NCBI GenBank assembly: GCA_002331385.1
Contig: DCYB01000007.1
Coordinates: 124,001 to 188,000, forward strand
Length of the DNA stretch: 64,000 nucleotides
Source: Comamonadaceae bacterium UBA2121
Lineage (GTDB): Bacteria > Pseudomonadota > Gammaproteobacteria > Burkholderiales > Burkholderiaceae_C
Reading direction: 5' to 3'
The position numbers were made by a program, and so were the translations under genes. Every line of letters starts with the position of its first letter. Within the stretch, counting starts at the first letter, position 1. Positions 15,912-27,590 of the stretch are shown here, one piece after another. Below the pieces are notes generated by a model. It searched no databases. It had not been told where the DNA came from and worked only from the letters and a program-made list of their open reading frames with translations.

Positions 15912-17405
15912 TCAGGTCGACAGCGCGCGCATGATGGCGTCAGCGCACAGGCTCATCAGACCACCTGGCAGCAGGCCCAACACGAGCAGCGCGGCAGCGT
16001 TCAGCGTCAGCACGGCGCGCACGTCCATCGGAGCGGACACGGTGGTGGCGGTGAGTGGCTTGTCGAAGTACATGACCTTCACAACGCGCAGATAGTAGAA
16101 CGCGCCAATCAGCGACATGATCACAGCGAACACCGCCAGACCGATGTGCATGGCTTCGCCGGACGACACCAGCGCCTGCAGCACGGACAGCTTGGCGTAG
16201 AAGCCCACCAGCGGAGGAATACCGGCCATCGAGAACAGGCACACCGCCAGCACGCCAGCGTACAGAGGGCTGCGCTGGTTCAGGCCGGCAAAGTCGGCGA
16301 TCTCTTCACTTTCAAAACCATCGCGGGCCAGCAGCAGGATCACACCGAAGGCAGCCAGCGTCGTCAGCACATAGGTCACCACGTAGAACATGGCGGAGCT
16401 GTAGGCGTTTTCCACGGCGTTCGGATCCACGTTGCCGTGCAGCACGCCGGACATCAGACCCAGCAGCACGAAGCCCATTTGCGAAATGGTCGAATAGGCC
16501 AGCATGCGCTTCAGGTTGGTCTGCAGCAGACCGGCGAGGTTACCGATGAGCAGCGAGCAGACGGCCATCACCATCAGCATCTGTTGCCAGTCGAATGCGA
16601 GTGGCAGCAGGCCGTCCACCAGCAAACGCATCGTCATGCCGAAAGCGGCCAGCTTGGGCGCGCTACCGATCAGCAGCGTGATGGCTGTGGGCGCGCCCTG
16701 ATACACGTCGGGCACCCACATATGGAATGGCACCACACCGAGCTTGAAGCCCAGACCGGCCACCACGAACACGGTACCGAACACGAGCACCTGATGACGG
16801 ATCTGACCACCGTTGATGGCCTGGAACACCTGACCGATGTCCAGCGATCCGGTAGCGCCGTAGATCATCGACAGACCGTACAGCAGGAAGCCGCTGGCCA
16901 TCGCGCCGAGCACGAAATATTTCATCGCGGCTTCCACCGATTGCGAGTGGTCGCGGCGCAGCGCCACCAGCGCGTAGCTGGCGAGCGTCAGCAGCTCAAG
17001 TCCCAGATAGATCACGAGGAAGTTGTTCGCCGAGATCATCACGAACATGCCGAGCAGTGCCAGCATGGACAGCGTGAACATTTCACCGCCGCGCAGCATG
17101 CCGCGGTCGGAAGCGTAAGGACGTCCGTAGACCAGCGTGATCATCAGGGACACGGTGGCAAAGCACTTGAGCCAGTTGCCCATGGCGTCGGAGACGACCA
17201 TGTTGCCCCAGCCATAGATGGTGGCGCCGTTCTTGGCATACACGGCCTGCATCACGGCCACAACGGCCAGCGTCAGCAGCGTAAGAATGTAGGTCGCGGT
17301 GCGGCCCCGGCTCTTGACTCCGAGGTCCACCAGCGCGATCACGCAGGCCATGACCAGCAAGATGATCTCGGGATAGACGGCCAGCCAGCTGATGTTGTCA
17401 ATCAT
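15912..17405 (-). CDS. nuoN: NADH-quinone oxidoreductase subunit N
   Basis: A 497-residue, 14-helix antiporter-like subunit of the complex I membrane arm. The proton-channel segments are present: LGLELLTLASYALVA with its glutamate, the broken-helix lysines in GLGFKLGVVPFHMWVPDVYQ, and LLQTNLKRMLAYSTISQMG. It ends the fourteen-gene nuo operon before DUF2818. Fits the family length and alignment without gaps. Confidence 0.96.
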   Translation of the reverse strand: MIDNISWLAVYPEIILLVMACVIALVDLGVKSRGRTATYILTLLTLAVVAVMQAVYAKNGATIYGWGNMVVSDAMGNWLKCFATVSLMITLVYGRPYASDRGMLRGGEMFTLSMLALLGMFVMISANNFLVIYLGLELLTLASYALVALRRDHSQSVEAAMKYFVLGAMASGFLLYGLSMIYGATGSLDIGQVFQAINGGQIRHQVLVFGTVFVVAGLGFKLGVVPFHMWVPDVYQGAPTAITLLIGSAPKLAAFGMTMRLLVDGLLPLAFDWQQMLMVMAVCSLLIGNLAGLLQTNLKRMLAYSTISQMGFVLLGLMSGVLHGNVDPNAVENAYSSAMFYVVTYVLTTLAAFGVILLLARDGFESEEIADFAGLNQRSPLYAGVLAVCLFSMAGIPPLVGFYAKLSVLQALVSSGEAMHIGLAVFAVIMSLIGAFYYLRVVKVMYFDKPLTATTVSAPMDVRAVLTLNAAALLVLGLLPGGLMSLCADAIMRALST

Positions 17406-17429
17406 TTCTTATCTCTCAATCCAGTCTGG

Positions 17430-18905
17430 TCAGTTCAATTTGGACTGCGCCACGTGCTTGATCAGTTCAGCGACCGACACGTCCATCACATCCGTGAATG
17501 GCTTCGGATACAGACCCATGTAGAGCACCGCAATCGCCAGAACCGCCAGCACCAGAAACTCGCGGCTGCCAATGTCCTTGAGCTTGGCCACATTGTCATT
17601 GCCCACGGGGCCGAGGTACACGCGCTTGTACATCCACAGGGTGTAGGCGGCGCCGAAGATCAGCGCCGTCGCAGCGCCCAGTCCAATCCAGAAGTTGAAT
17701 TGCACGGCGGCCAGAATCACCATCCACTCACCCACGAAGCCCGCCGTTGCAGGCAGACCGCAGTTGGCCATGGAGAACAGCAACGCGAACGCAGCAAACT
17801 TGGGCATGGTGTTCACCACGCCGCCGTAGGCAGCGATCTCGCGCGAGTGAACGCGGTCATACAGCACACCGATGCACAGGAACATCGCGCCGGACACGAA
17901 ACCGTGCGCAATCATCTGCACCAGACCGCCGGAAATACCCAGCTCGTTGAAGACGAAGAAGCCCAGCGTGACGAAGCCCATGTGGGCCACGGACGAGTAC
18001 GCCACCAGCTTCTTCATGTCACGCTGCACCAGCGCGACCACACCCACGTAGATCACAGCGATCAGGGACAGCGTGATCATCAGCCAGGCGTATTCACGCG
18101 CTGCATCCGGAGCGATCGGCAGCGAGAAGCGCAGGAAACCATAAGCACCCAGCTTCAGCATGATCGCCGCCAGCACGGCAGAACCGCCTGTGGGCGCTTC
18201 CACGTGCACGTCGGGCAACCATGTGTGCACCGGGAACATCGGTACCTTCACGGCGAACGCAGCGAAGAATGCGAAGAACAACAGTGTCTGGGCCTGCGCC
18301 GACAGCGGCAGCGCGTGCCAGGTGGCGATGTCGAAGCTGCCACCCGAAGCGTTGTACAGGTAAATCAGCGCGATCAGCATCAGCAGCGAGCCGAGCAGCG
18401 TGTACAGGAAGAACTTGAACGCAGCGTAAATACGGTTCGGGCCGCCCCAGACACCGATGATCAGGTACATCGGGATCAGCGTGGCTTCGAAGAACACGTA
18501 GAACAGGATGCCGTCCAGCGCGCTGAACACGCCGATCATGATGCCCGAGAGGATCAGGAACGCGGCCATGTACTGGTTCACACGCTCGGTGATGTTTTCC
18601 CACGAAGCGATCACCACGATCACGGTGATGAAGGCGGTCAGCGGCACGAACCAGAAGCTCAGGCCGTCCACACCCAGGTGGTAGTGCACGTTGAAGCGCT
18701 CGATCCACATGGCCTTCTCGACAAACTGCGCCGCAGCCGTCGAGTTGTCAAAGCCGGTGAACAGCGGCAGCGTCACGGCCAGACCGACCAGTGCGCCGAT
18801 CAGCGCGATCCAGCGCACCATCGGTGCCTGGCTTTCCCGTCCGAAGAACAGGAGCAGAACACCGAATGCGATCGGCGCCCAGATGGCAAGACTCAACAAT
18901 CCCAT
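17430..18905 (-). CDS. nuoM: NADH-quinone oxidoreductase subunit M
   Basis: A 491-residue antiporter-like proton-pumping subunit. Landmarks: FYVFFEATLIPMYLIIGVWG with the key glutamate, FAVKVPMFPVHTWLPDVHVE with its lysine, and LVQRDMKKLVAYSSVAHMGF. It is 24 bp upstream of nuoN and 16 bp downstream of nuoL on the same strand. Confidence 0.96.
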   Translation of the reverse strand: MGLLSLAIWAPIAFGVLLLFFGRESQAPMVRWIALIGALVGLAVTLPLFTGFDNSTAAAQFVEKAMWIERFNVHYHLGVDGLSFWFVPLTAFITVIVVIASWENITERVNQYMAAFLILSGIMIGVFSALDGILFYVFFEATLIPMYLIIGVWGGPNRIYAAFKFFLYTLLGSLLMLIALIYLYNASGGSFDIATWHALPLSAQAQTLLFFAFFAAFAVKVPMFPVHTWLPDVHVEAPTGGSAVLAAIMLKLGAYGFLRFSLPIAPDAAREYAWLMITLSLIAVIYVGVVALVQRDMKKLVAYSSVAHMGFVTLGFFVFNELGISGGLVQMIAHGFVSGAMFLCIGVLYDRVHSREIAAYGGVVNTMPKFAAFALLFSMANCGLPATAGFVGEWMVILAAVQFNFWIGLGAATALIFGAAYTLWMYKRVYLGPVGNDNVAKLKDIGSREFLVLAVLAIAVLYMGLYPKPFTDVMDVSVAELIKHVAQSKLN

Positions 18906-18921
18906 TTTTCTTCTTCCCCTA

Positions 18922-20952
<2,031 letters not shown>

Positions 20953-20977
20953 TTCTCAGAACCTTGCAAGTAATCGC

Positions 20978-21286
20978 TCAACCCTTGAGGGTGTCGAGTT
21001 CTTCGGCGTTGATGTTGCGGTTGTTACGGAACAACAGCACCAGGATCGCCAGACCAATAGCTGACTCCGCAGCAGCCACAGTCAGGATGAAGAACACGAA
21101 TACCTGGCCATGCATGTCGCCAAGGTAGTGGGAGAACGCGACGAAATTCATATTGACGGCCAGGAGCATCATCTCGATGGCCATCAGCAGAACGATGAGG
21201 TTCTTGCGATTGAGGAAGATGCCGATCACCGACATGGCGAACAGCATGGCACCCAATGCCAGAAAGTGACCCAAAGTCAAAGTCAT
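20978..21286 (-). CDS. nuoK: NADH-quinone oxidoreductase subunit K
   Basis: A 102-residue, three-helix membrane subunit. The conserved glutamates that line the proton path lie in LIVLLMAIEMMLLAVNMNFV and VAAAESAIGLAI. It starts within the nuoJ stop (4-bp overlap), implying coupled translation. Confidence 0.95.
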   Translation of the reverse strand: MTLTLGHFLALGAMLFAMSVIGIFLNRKNLIVLLMAIEMMLLAVNMNFVAFSHYLGDMHGQVFVFFILTVAAAESAIGLAILVLLFRNNRNINAEELDTLKG

Positions 21287-21957
21287 TGTTTCTTCTCCTC
21301 TGCTGCGGGTTCCGCTTCAGGCACGACCGGTGCGACTGGTTTCTGTGTCACAGGCACCTTCACCACGGTCAGCCGATCCGCAGCGCGCACGCGAATCTGC
21401 TGCGCAGGGTTCACGGCCTTGGAGTCCTTGCGGTGACGCAGGGTCAGCGCGATCGCGGCAATCATGGCCACGAGCAGGATCACGGCAGCGATTTCAACCG
21501 GGAAGAGGTACTCGGTATAGAGCAGCTTGCCCAGCTCCTTGGTATTGGAGTATGGAATCACCTTGCCCGCTGCATCGAACGCCACGGCCATTGCTTTGGG
21601 CTCTTCCATGCCACGAAAGCCGGTCATCAGCACCGCCCCCATTTCGAATGCGATCAGCGCACCGATGAAGGCTGCGAGCGGAAAGTGCCGCCAGAAGCCC
21701 TGCCGTACTGTGTCGATCTTGATGTCCAGCATCATCACGACAAAGAGGAACAGCACCATCACGGCGCCGAGGTACACGAGCACCAGCACGATGCCGAGGA
21801 ATTCGGCCTTGAGCAGCAGCCAGATGGCGGCGGCTTGCGAAAAAGCCAGAATCAGGTTGAGCACCGCGTGCACAGGATTGCGCGCAGTGATCACGCGGAA
21901 TGCTGCAAAAAGCAACACTGCCGCGAACAGGTAGAAGAAAGCGGTTTTGGCGTCCAT
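21283..21957 (-). CDS. nuoJ: NADH-quinone oxidoreductase subunit J
   Basis: A 224-residue, five-helix subunit. The region EFLGIVLVLVYLGAVMVLFLFVVMML is the family core, containing the flexible third helix. The C-terminal 40 residues are a Pro/Ala/Glu tail (PVAPVVPEAEPAAEEKKQ) longer than in E. coli. Downstream nuoK overlaps by 4 bp; nuoI ends 34 bp before its start. Confidence 0.95.
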   Translation of the reverse strand: MDAKTAFFYLFAAVLLFAAFRVITARNPVHAVLNLILAFSQAAAIWLLLKAEFLGIVLVLVYLGAVMVLFLFVVMMLDIKIDTVRQGFWRHFPLAAFIGALIAFEMGAVLMTGFRGMEEPKAMAVAFDAAGKVIPYSNTKELGKLLYTEYLFPVEIAAVILLVAMIAAIALTLRHRKDSKAVNPAQQIRVRAADRLTVVKVPVTQKPVAPVVPEAEPAAEEKKQ

Positions 21958-21991
21958 GAATCGTAATTTCTCTAGTGATCAAGGAGCCGCA

Positions 21992-22507
21992 TCAGCGGTA
22001 CTTGGCATCTGCCGCCTTGGCAGCTGCGATTTCGGGTTCGTAGCGATCGCCCACCGCCAGGAGCATGTCCTTGGTGTAATAGAGGTCGCCACGTTTTTCG
22101 CCGTGGTATTCGAGAATCTGCGTCTCGACGATCGAGTCCACTGGGCAGCTTTCCTCGCAGAAGCCGCAGAAGATGCACTTGGTCAGGTCGATGTCGTAGC
22201 GGGTCGTGCGGCGTGAGCCGTCGGCGCGCACATCGGACTCGATGGTGATCGCCATGGCGGGGCAGACCGCTTCGCACAACTTGCAAGCAATGCAGCGCTC
22301 TTCGCCGTTTTCATAACGGCGCAGCGCGTGCAGGCCACGAAAACGTGGCGACAGAGGCGTCTTTTCTTCAGGAAACTGCACCGTGACCTTGCGGCGGAAG
22401 GTGTAGCGGCCAGTCAGCATCATGCCCTTGACCAGCTCCGCGAGCATGAAGCTCTTGAAGAAGTCCTTGACCGAGAAAGTAGACGCAGGAGAAGCAACGG
22501 TAGTCAT
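21992..22507 (-). CDS. nuoI: NADH-quinone oxidoreductase subunit I
   Basis: A 171-residue 8Fe-ferredoxin subunit holding clusters N6a and N6b in the connection module. The two motifs are CIACKLCEAVCP and CIFCGFCEESCP. The N-terminal segment (SVKDFFKSFMLAELVKGM) is the amphipathic helix that lies on the membrane. It is 12 bp after nuoH. Confidence 0.96.
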   Translation of the reverse strand: MTTVASPASTFSVKDFFKSFMLAELVKGMMLTGRYTFRRKVTVQFPEEKTPLSPRFRGLHALRRYENGEERCIACKLCEAVCPAMAITIESDVRADGSRRTTRYDIDLTKCIFCGFCEESCPVDSIVETQILEYHGEKRGDLYYTKDMLLAVGDRYEPEIAAAKAADAKYR

Positions 22508-22519
22508 TCTTGTCCCCGC

Positions 22520-23596
22520 TTATTTCCAGATATTCCAGGGCGACAGCAGCCAGCCAGCCACGACGAGCAGCCAGATGAGAGTCACCGGGATGAAGATCTT
22601 CCAGCCCAAACGCATGATCTGGTCATAGCGGAAGCGCGGGAAGGTGGCGCGGATCCAGATGAACATGGACACCACGAGGAAGGTCTTGATCGCCAGCCAG
22701 ATCCAGCCGGGGATGAAGCCGAGGAAGTCGAACGGAGGCAACCAGCCGCCGAGGAACATGATCACGCCGAGGGCCGACACCAGCCACATGCTGGCGTACT
22801 CTGCCAGGAAGAACACGGCAAAGCCCATGCCGGAATATTCCACCATGTGACCGGCCACGATTTCCGCCTCGCCTTCCACCACGTCAAACGGGTGGCGGTT
22901 GGTTTCAGCCACAGCCGAAATCAGGTAGACGATGAAGATCGGCAGCAGCGGCAGCCAGTTCCACGACAGCACACCGGCGCCCATGGCGGCAAATTGACCC
23001 TGGCTCTGGCCAGCAACGATCTCGGTCAGGTTCATCGAACCGGACACCATGATCACCACCAGGAAGCAGAAGCCCAGCGCGATTTCGTAGCTCACCATCT
23101 GGGCCGATGCGCGCAGCGCACCGAGGAAGGCGTACTTGGAGTTGGAGGACCAGCCCGCGATGATCACGCCATAGACTTCGATCGAGGTGATCGCCATCAG
23201 GAGCAGCAGACCGGCGTTCACATTGGACAGCGCCACGTCGGGGCCAAAGGGAATCACCACCCAGGCGGCCAGCGCGGGCATGATCGCCATGATCGGACCG
23301 AGATAGAACAGGCCCTTGGCAGCAGCCGTCGGCTGGATCAGTTCCTTGGTCAGCAGCTTCAGGCCGTCGGCCAGAGGTTGCAGCAGACCGAACGGACCCA
23401 CGCGGTTGGGACCGTAGCGCACCTGCATGAAGCCGAGTAGCTTGCGCTCCCACAGCGTCAGGTAGGCCACAGCGCCCATCAGCGGCGCCACAATGCAGAC
23501 GATCTTGATCAGAATCCAGAGCACCGGCCAGACGATCGCCGTCCACCAGTCTGCACTGATGGCGTTGAGGCCGCCGTTGTAGATTGCGTCGATCAT
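22520..23596 (-). CDS. nuoH: NADH-quinone oxidoreductase subunit H
   Basis: A 358-residue, eight-helix subunit that forms the quinone entry site with NuoB/NuoD. Conserved blocks: LTLWERKLLGFMQVRYGPNRVGPFG, ISAVAETNRHPFDVVEGEAEIV and FIWIRATFPRFRYDQIMRLGWK. It overlaps the nuoG stop by 4 bp. Confidence 0.96.
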   Translation of the reverse strand: MIDAIYNGGLNAISADWWTAIVWPVLWILIKIVCIVAPLMGAVAYLTLWERKLLGFMQVRYGPNRVGPFGLLQPLADGLKLLTKELIQPTAAAKGLFYLGPIMAIMPALAAWVVIPFGPDVALSNVNAGLLLLMAITSIEVYGVIIAGWSSNSKYAFLGALRASAQMVSYEIALGFCFLVVIMVSGSMNLTEIVAGQSQGQFAAMGAGVLSWNWLPLLPIFIVYLISAVAETNRHPFDVVEGEAEIVAGHMVEYSGMGFAVFFLAEYASMWLVSALGVIMFLGGWLPPFDFLGFIPGWIWLAIKTFLVVSMFIWIRATFPRFRYDQIMRLGWKIFIPVTLIWLLVVAGWLLSPWNIWK

Positions 23597-25728
23597 TGGG
23601 CAGCTCCCTTCAGTGCTGCACGCCCGTCAGCAGTCATTTGCAGCGACGGTGCGCGACGCACCAGGCTGTCGAGTTGGTAGATGCTTGCCACGCACGGTGC
23701 GCTTGCAGCCGGCTGTGCCGCCTGCAGTGCAGCGTTGGTTGCGTTATCCAGTTGGTCGGCGTCGATCCGGGTCACTTCACCCGCTTGCTTGCCCGTGATG
23801 CGGGCCAGCACGTCTTGCGACGTCTCGTAGTTCATGTCCTGCAGGTCCATCAGGTTGCCCAGAACGCGCAGCACCTTCCATGCAGGACGGGCTTCGCCAG
23901 CAGGCTTGACCACCGCGTGGAAGCTTTGCAGACGGCCTTCGGCATTCACGAACGAACCCGAGGTTTCGCTGAACGGAGCGATCGGCAGCAGCACGTCGCT
24001 GATGTCCATGTTGGCCTTGAACGGGCTCATGGTGACCACCATCTGCGCGCCATTCAGCGCGGCCTTGGCCTGAGCGCCGTTGGCGGCGTCAAACTCGGGC
24101 TCGGTGTTCATCAGTAGCACGGCCTTGAGCGCACCTTGCAGCATCTGGCCTGCATTCAGACCGCCTTGCTGCGGCTGGGCCTTCACCCACTGCGCGCCCA
24201 CGGTGTTCGCGGCTTCGGTCAGATAGCCCACGGACGCACCGGTCTGCGCGCCAATCCAGTTGGCCAGTGCCAGCAGGTTGGAAGCATTGCCATGGTGCGC
24301 GGCAGCGTTGCCGAGCAGGATGGCCTTGCGCTCGCCAGACATCAGCGCACGCGCAACGGCGCGCGCACCTTCGCTCACGCTCTCCACGGCGATCGGGGTT
24401 GGCATGGCCTTTTCAGCGGCCACGGCGGCAGCGATTTGCGCCAGCGCGTCGGTCCACAGTGCGGCAGGCGCGACGATGGCTTGTTGCACCGGCATGGCCC
24501 AGTCGTACACCACTTGGTTGATGGCGTTGACCGAGCAGCCCTTGCGGGTCGCCTGCCGGATGCGCTGCGCGAACAGCGGATGGTCCTTGCGCAGGTTGGA
24601 GCCGACGACGAGCACGGATTGCAGCTCGGACAACGAGGCAATCGAGGTGCCGAGCCAGCGCACGCCCTGCCCTGCTTCGAATTCGGCATTGCGCAGGCGA
24701 TAGTCGATGTTGTCGCTGTCGAGACCGCGCACCAACGCACCGGCCAGATACAACTCTTCCAGCGTGCTGTGCGGGCTCACCAGAGCGCCGATGCTGCTTG
24801 CACCGTGATCGTTCTTGATGCCGCGCAGACCGTTGGCGACGTATTCGAGCGCAGTCTGCCAGTCGACTTCCTTCCACTCGCCACCCTGCTTGAGCATGGG
24901 CTTGGTGAGGCGGTCGTCACTGTTCAGCGCTTCGTAGGAGAAGCGGTCGCGGTCGGCGATCCAGCATTCGTTGACGTCTTCGTTCTCGAACGGGACGACG
25001 CGCATGACCTTATGGTTCTTGACCTGAACGATCAGGTTGGAGCCGTTGGAGTCGTGCGGCGAGACCGACTTGCGGCGCGACAGTTCCCAGGTGCGGGCGC
25101 TGTAGCGGAATGGCTTGCTCGTGAGCGCCCCCACGGGGCAGATGTCGATCATGTTGCCCGAGAGTTCCGAGTCCACCGTATCGCCGAGCACCGTCGTGAT
25201 TTCGGAGTGCTCGCCACGGTTGATCATGCCGAGCTCCATCACGCCAGCCACTTCCTGGCCGAAGCGCACGCAGCGTGTGCAGTGGATGCAGCGGGTCATC
25301 TCCTCCATGGAAATCAACGGGCCGACGTCCTTGTGCGGCACGACGCGCTTTTCTTCCTCGTAGCGCGATGAGCTACCACCGTAGCCCACGGCCAGATCCT
25401 GCAGTTGGCATTCGCCACCCTGGTCGCAGATCGGGCAATCGAGCGGGTGATTGATCAGCAGGAACTCCATCACGGACTGCTGCGCCTTGATGGCCTTATC
25501 GCTCTTGGTGCGCACGATCATGCCCTGCGTCACCGGCGTGGCGCAGGCAGGCATTGCCTTGGGCGCCTTTTCGACGTCCACCAGACACATGCGGCAGTTG
25601 GCCGCGATCGACAGCTTCTTGTGGTAGCAGAAGTGCGGGATGTAGGTGCCAGCCTTCTCGGCAGCATGCATCACCATGCTGCCTTCAGCGACCTCCACCT
25701 TCTTGCCGTCCAGTTCAATTTCAACCAT
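23593..25728 (-). CDS. nuoG: NADH-quinone oxidoreductase subunit G
   Basis: A 711-residue electron-input subunit. Cluster ligands: N1b in HFCYHKKLS, CRMCLVDV and CATPV; N5 in HPLDCPICDQGGECQLQD; N4 in CIHCTRCVRF with CPVGAL. Where E. coli NuoG binds N7 this protein has KSVSPHDSNGSN with no cysteines, so N7 is absent. The remainder is the inactive molybdopterin-oxidoreductase-like fold. The start at 25728 (MVEIELDGKKVEV) is preferred over an ATG five codons upstream. Confidence 0.95.
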   Translation of the reverse strand: MVEIELDGKKVEVAEGSMVMHAAEKAGTYIPHFCYHKKLSIAANCRMCLVDVEKAPKAMPACATPVTQGMIVRTKSDKAIKAQQSVMEFLLINHPLDCPICDQGGECQLQDLAVGYGGSSSRYEEEKRVVPHKDVGPLISMEEMTRCIHCTRCVRFGQEVAGVMELGMINRGEHSEITTVLGDTVDSELSGNMIDICPVGALTSKPFRYSARTWELSRRKSVSPHDSNGSNLIVQVKNHKVMRVVPFENEDVNECWIADRDRFSYEALNSDDRLTKPMLKQGGEWKEVDWQTALEYVANGLRGIKNDHGASSIGALVSPHSTLEELYLAGALVRGLDSDNIDYRLRNAEFEAGQGVRWLGTSIASLSELQSVLVVGSNLRKDHPLFAQRIRQATRKGCSVNAINQVVYDWAMPVQQAIVAPAALWTDALAQIAAAVAAEKAMPTPIAVESVSEGARAVARALMSGERKAILLGNAAAHHGNASNLLALANWIGAQTGASVGYLTEAANTVGAQWVKAQPQQGGLNAGQMLQGALKAVLLMNTEPEFDAANGAQAKAALNGAQMVVTMSPFKANMDISDVLLPIAPFSETSGSFVNAEGRLQSFHAVVKPAGEARPAWKVLRVLGNLMDLQDMNYETSQDVLARITGKQAGEVTRIDADQLDNATNAALQAAQPAASAPCVASIYQLDSLVRRAPSLQMTADGRAALKGAAQ

Positions 25729-25752
25729 ATGCTTTTCTCGCAATCAGCCGGC

Positions 25753-27102
25753 TTACGCAGCCCGCTTGGAAGCGTTCTGGATCTTCGCTTCAAACTCGTG
25801 ACGGAAGTGCTTGATCATGGCGCGAACCGGCATCGCTGCCGCATCGCCGAGCGCACAGATCGTGCGGCCCATGATGTTCACCGACACTGAATCCAGCAGC
25901 TCGATGTCCTCGGGACGGCCTTCGCCGTGCTGAATGCGGTGGACCACGCGCCACAGCCAGCCCGTACCTTCGCGGCACGGCGTGCATTGACCGCAGGACT
26001 CGTGCTGATAGAAGTACGACAGGCGCAGCAGGCTCTCGACCATGTCACGCGAATCGTCCATCACGATGACCGCGCCCGAGCCCAGCATGGAGCCGGCCTT
26101 GGAGATGGAGTCGTAGTCCATCGTGCATTCCATCATGATGTCCGCGGGCAGCACGGGCGAAGATGATCCACCGGGGATCACCGCCTTGAGCTTGCGACCG
26201 GTGCGCACACCGCCCGCCAGCTCCAGCAGCTTGCTGAAAGGCGTGCCCATCGGCACCTCGTAGTTGCCCGGCAGGTTCACGTCACCGCTCACCGAGAAGA
26301 TCTTGGTGCCGCCGTTGTTCGGCTTGCCGCACTCCAGATACGCCTGACCGCCATGGCGGATGATCCACGGCACGGCCGCGAACGTCTCGGTGTTGTTGAT
26401 GGTGGTGGGCTTGCCATAAAGGCCGAAGCTCGCGGGAAATGGCGGCTTGAAGCGCGGCTGGCCCTTCTTGCCTTCCAGCGACTCGAGCAGCGCAGTTTCT
26501 TCACCGCAGATGTAGGCGCCGAAACCATGGTGCGCATGCAACTGGAAGCTGAAGCTGCTGCCCAGGATGTTGTCACCCAGATAACCCGCCGCGCGGGCTT
26601 CTTCCAGCGCCGCTTCGAAGCGTTCGTACACCTGGAAAATCTCGCCGTGGATGTAGTTGTAGCCCACGGAGATGCCCATCGCGTACGCGGCAATGATCAT
26701 GCCTTCGATCACGATGTGCGGATTGAACATCAGGATGTCGCGGTCCTTGCAGGTACCGGGCTCGCCCTCGTCCGAGTTGCACACGAGGTGCTTCTGGCCG
26801 GGGAACTGACGCGGCATGAAGCTCCACTTCAGACCCGTCGGGAAACCCGCGCCGCCGCGACCACGCAGGCCGCCTTCCTTGACGGTGGCGATCACCTGGT
26901 CTTGTGACAGGCCTTCACCGCCGTCCTTGCCCAGCATCTTGCGCAGCGCCTGATAGCCGCCGCGTGCTTCGTAATCCTTGATGGACCAGTTGCTGCCGTT
27001 CAGGTCCGCATAGATTTGCGGTTGGATGTGGCGGCCATGGAAACAGGTTTCCGTGCCCGAGGACGCAAACTTGTTCAGAACCGCATTGGCTGCCGCATTC
27101 AT
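25753..27102 (-). CDS. nuoF: NADH-quinone oxidoreductase subunit F
   Basis: A 449-residue NADH-oxidising subunit with FMN and cluster N3. The nucleotide/flavin loop is GLRGRGGAGFPTGLKWSFM with LVCNSDEGEPGTCKDR following; N3 ligands are in ESCGQCTPCREGTGW and the later TICALGD. The start at 27102 (MNAAANAVLNKFAS) overlaps the nuoE stop by 4 bp, which decides it over a start 41 codons upstream. Confidence 0.96.
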   Translation of the reverse strand: MNAAANAVLNKFASSGTETCFHGRHIQPQIYADLNGSNWSIKDYEARGGYQALRKMLGKDGGEGLSQDQVIATVKEGGLRGRGGAGFPTGLKWSFMPRQFPGQKHLVCNSDEGEPGTCKDRDILMFNPHIVIEGMIIAAYAMGISVGYNYIHGEIFQVYERFEAALEEARAAGYLGDNILGSSFSFQLHAHHGFGAYICGEETALLESLEGKKGQPRFKPPFPASFGLYGKPTTINNTETFAAVPWIIRHGGQAYLECGKPNNGGTKIFSVSGDVNLPGNYEVPMGTPFSKLLELAGGVRTGRKLKAVIPGGSSSPVLPADIMMECTMDYDSISKAGSMLGSGAVIVMDDSRDMVESLLRLSYFYQHESCGQCTPCREGTGWLWRVVHRIQHGEGRPEDIELLDSVSVNIMGRTICALGDAAAMPVRAMIKHFRHEFEAKIQNASKRAA

Positions 27103-27590
27103 ACCTTGCCCTCCGCAGACTTCAGGCCGTCGATCAACTCGTCGAGCTTCTCGTTGCTCATGAAGCTGCACATGCAGCGGTCGTTCACCAGCATCACTGG
27201 TGAATCGGCGCATGCGCCCAGACACTCGGATTGCTGCAGCGTGAACATGCCGTCCGGCGTGGTCTCGCCCATCTTGATGCCGAGGCGGCTTTCCAGATGG
27301 TGCAGCGCCTTGTAGCCGTCACGCAGCTGGCAAGGCAGGTTGGTGCACACGTTGAGCTTGTACTTGCCCACCGGCTGCTGGTTGTACATGTTGTAGAACG
27401 TGGTGACTTCGTGCACCGCGATCTCGGGCATGCCGAGGTAGTCGGCAATCACGGCCTCGCTCTCGGCGCTGACCCAGCCCTGTTCCTGCTGCACGATGGA
27501 CAGACATGCCATCACGGCCGACTGCTTCTGGTCAGCCGGGTACTTTGCCACCTCCAGCGCAAAGCGTTCCTTGGTCGCATCGGTAATCAT
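27099..27590 (-). CDS. nuoE: NADH-quinone oxidoreductase subunit E
   Basis: A 163-residue thioredoxin-like 2Fe-2S subunit. The N1a ligands lie in NVCTNLPCQLRDG and SECLGACADSPVM. The helical N-terminus with PADQKQSAVMACLSIVQQEQGW is typical. It overlaps both nuoD (upstream) and nuoF (downstream) by 4 bp. Confidence 0.96.
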   Translation of the reverse strand: MITDATKERFALEVAKYPADQKQSAVMACLSIVQQEQGWVSAESEAVIADYLGMPEIAVHEVTTFYNMYNQQPVGKYKLNVCTNLPCQLRDGYKALHHLESRLGIKMGETTPDGMFTLQQSECLGACADSPVMLVNDRCMCSFMSNEKLDELIDGLKSAEGKV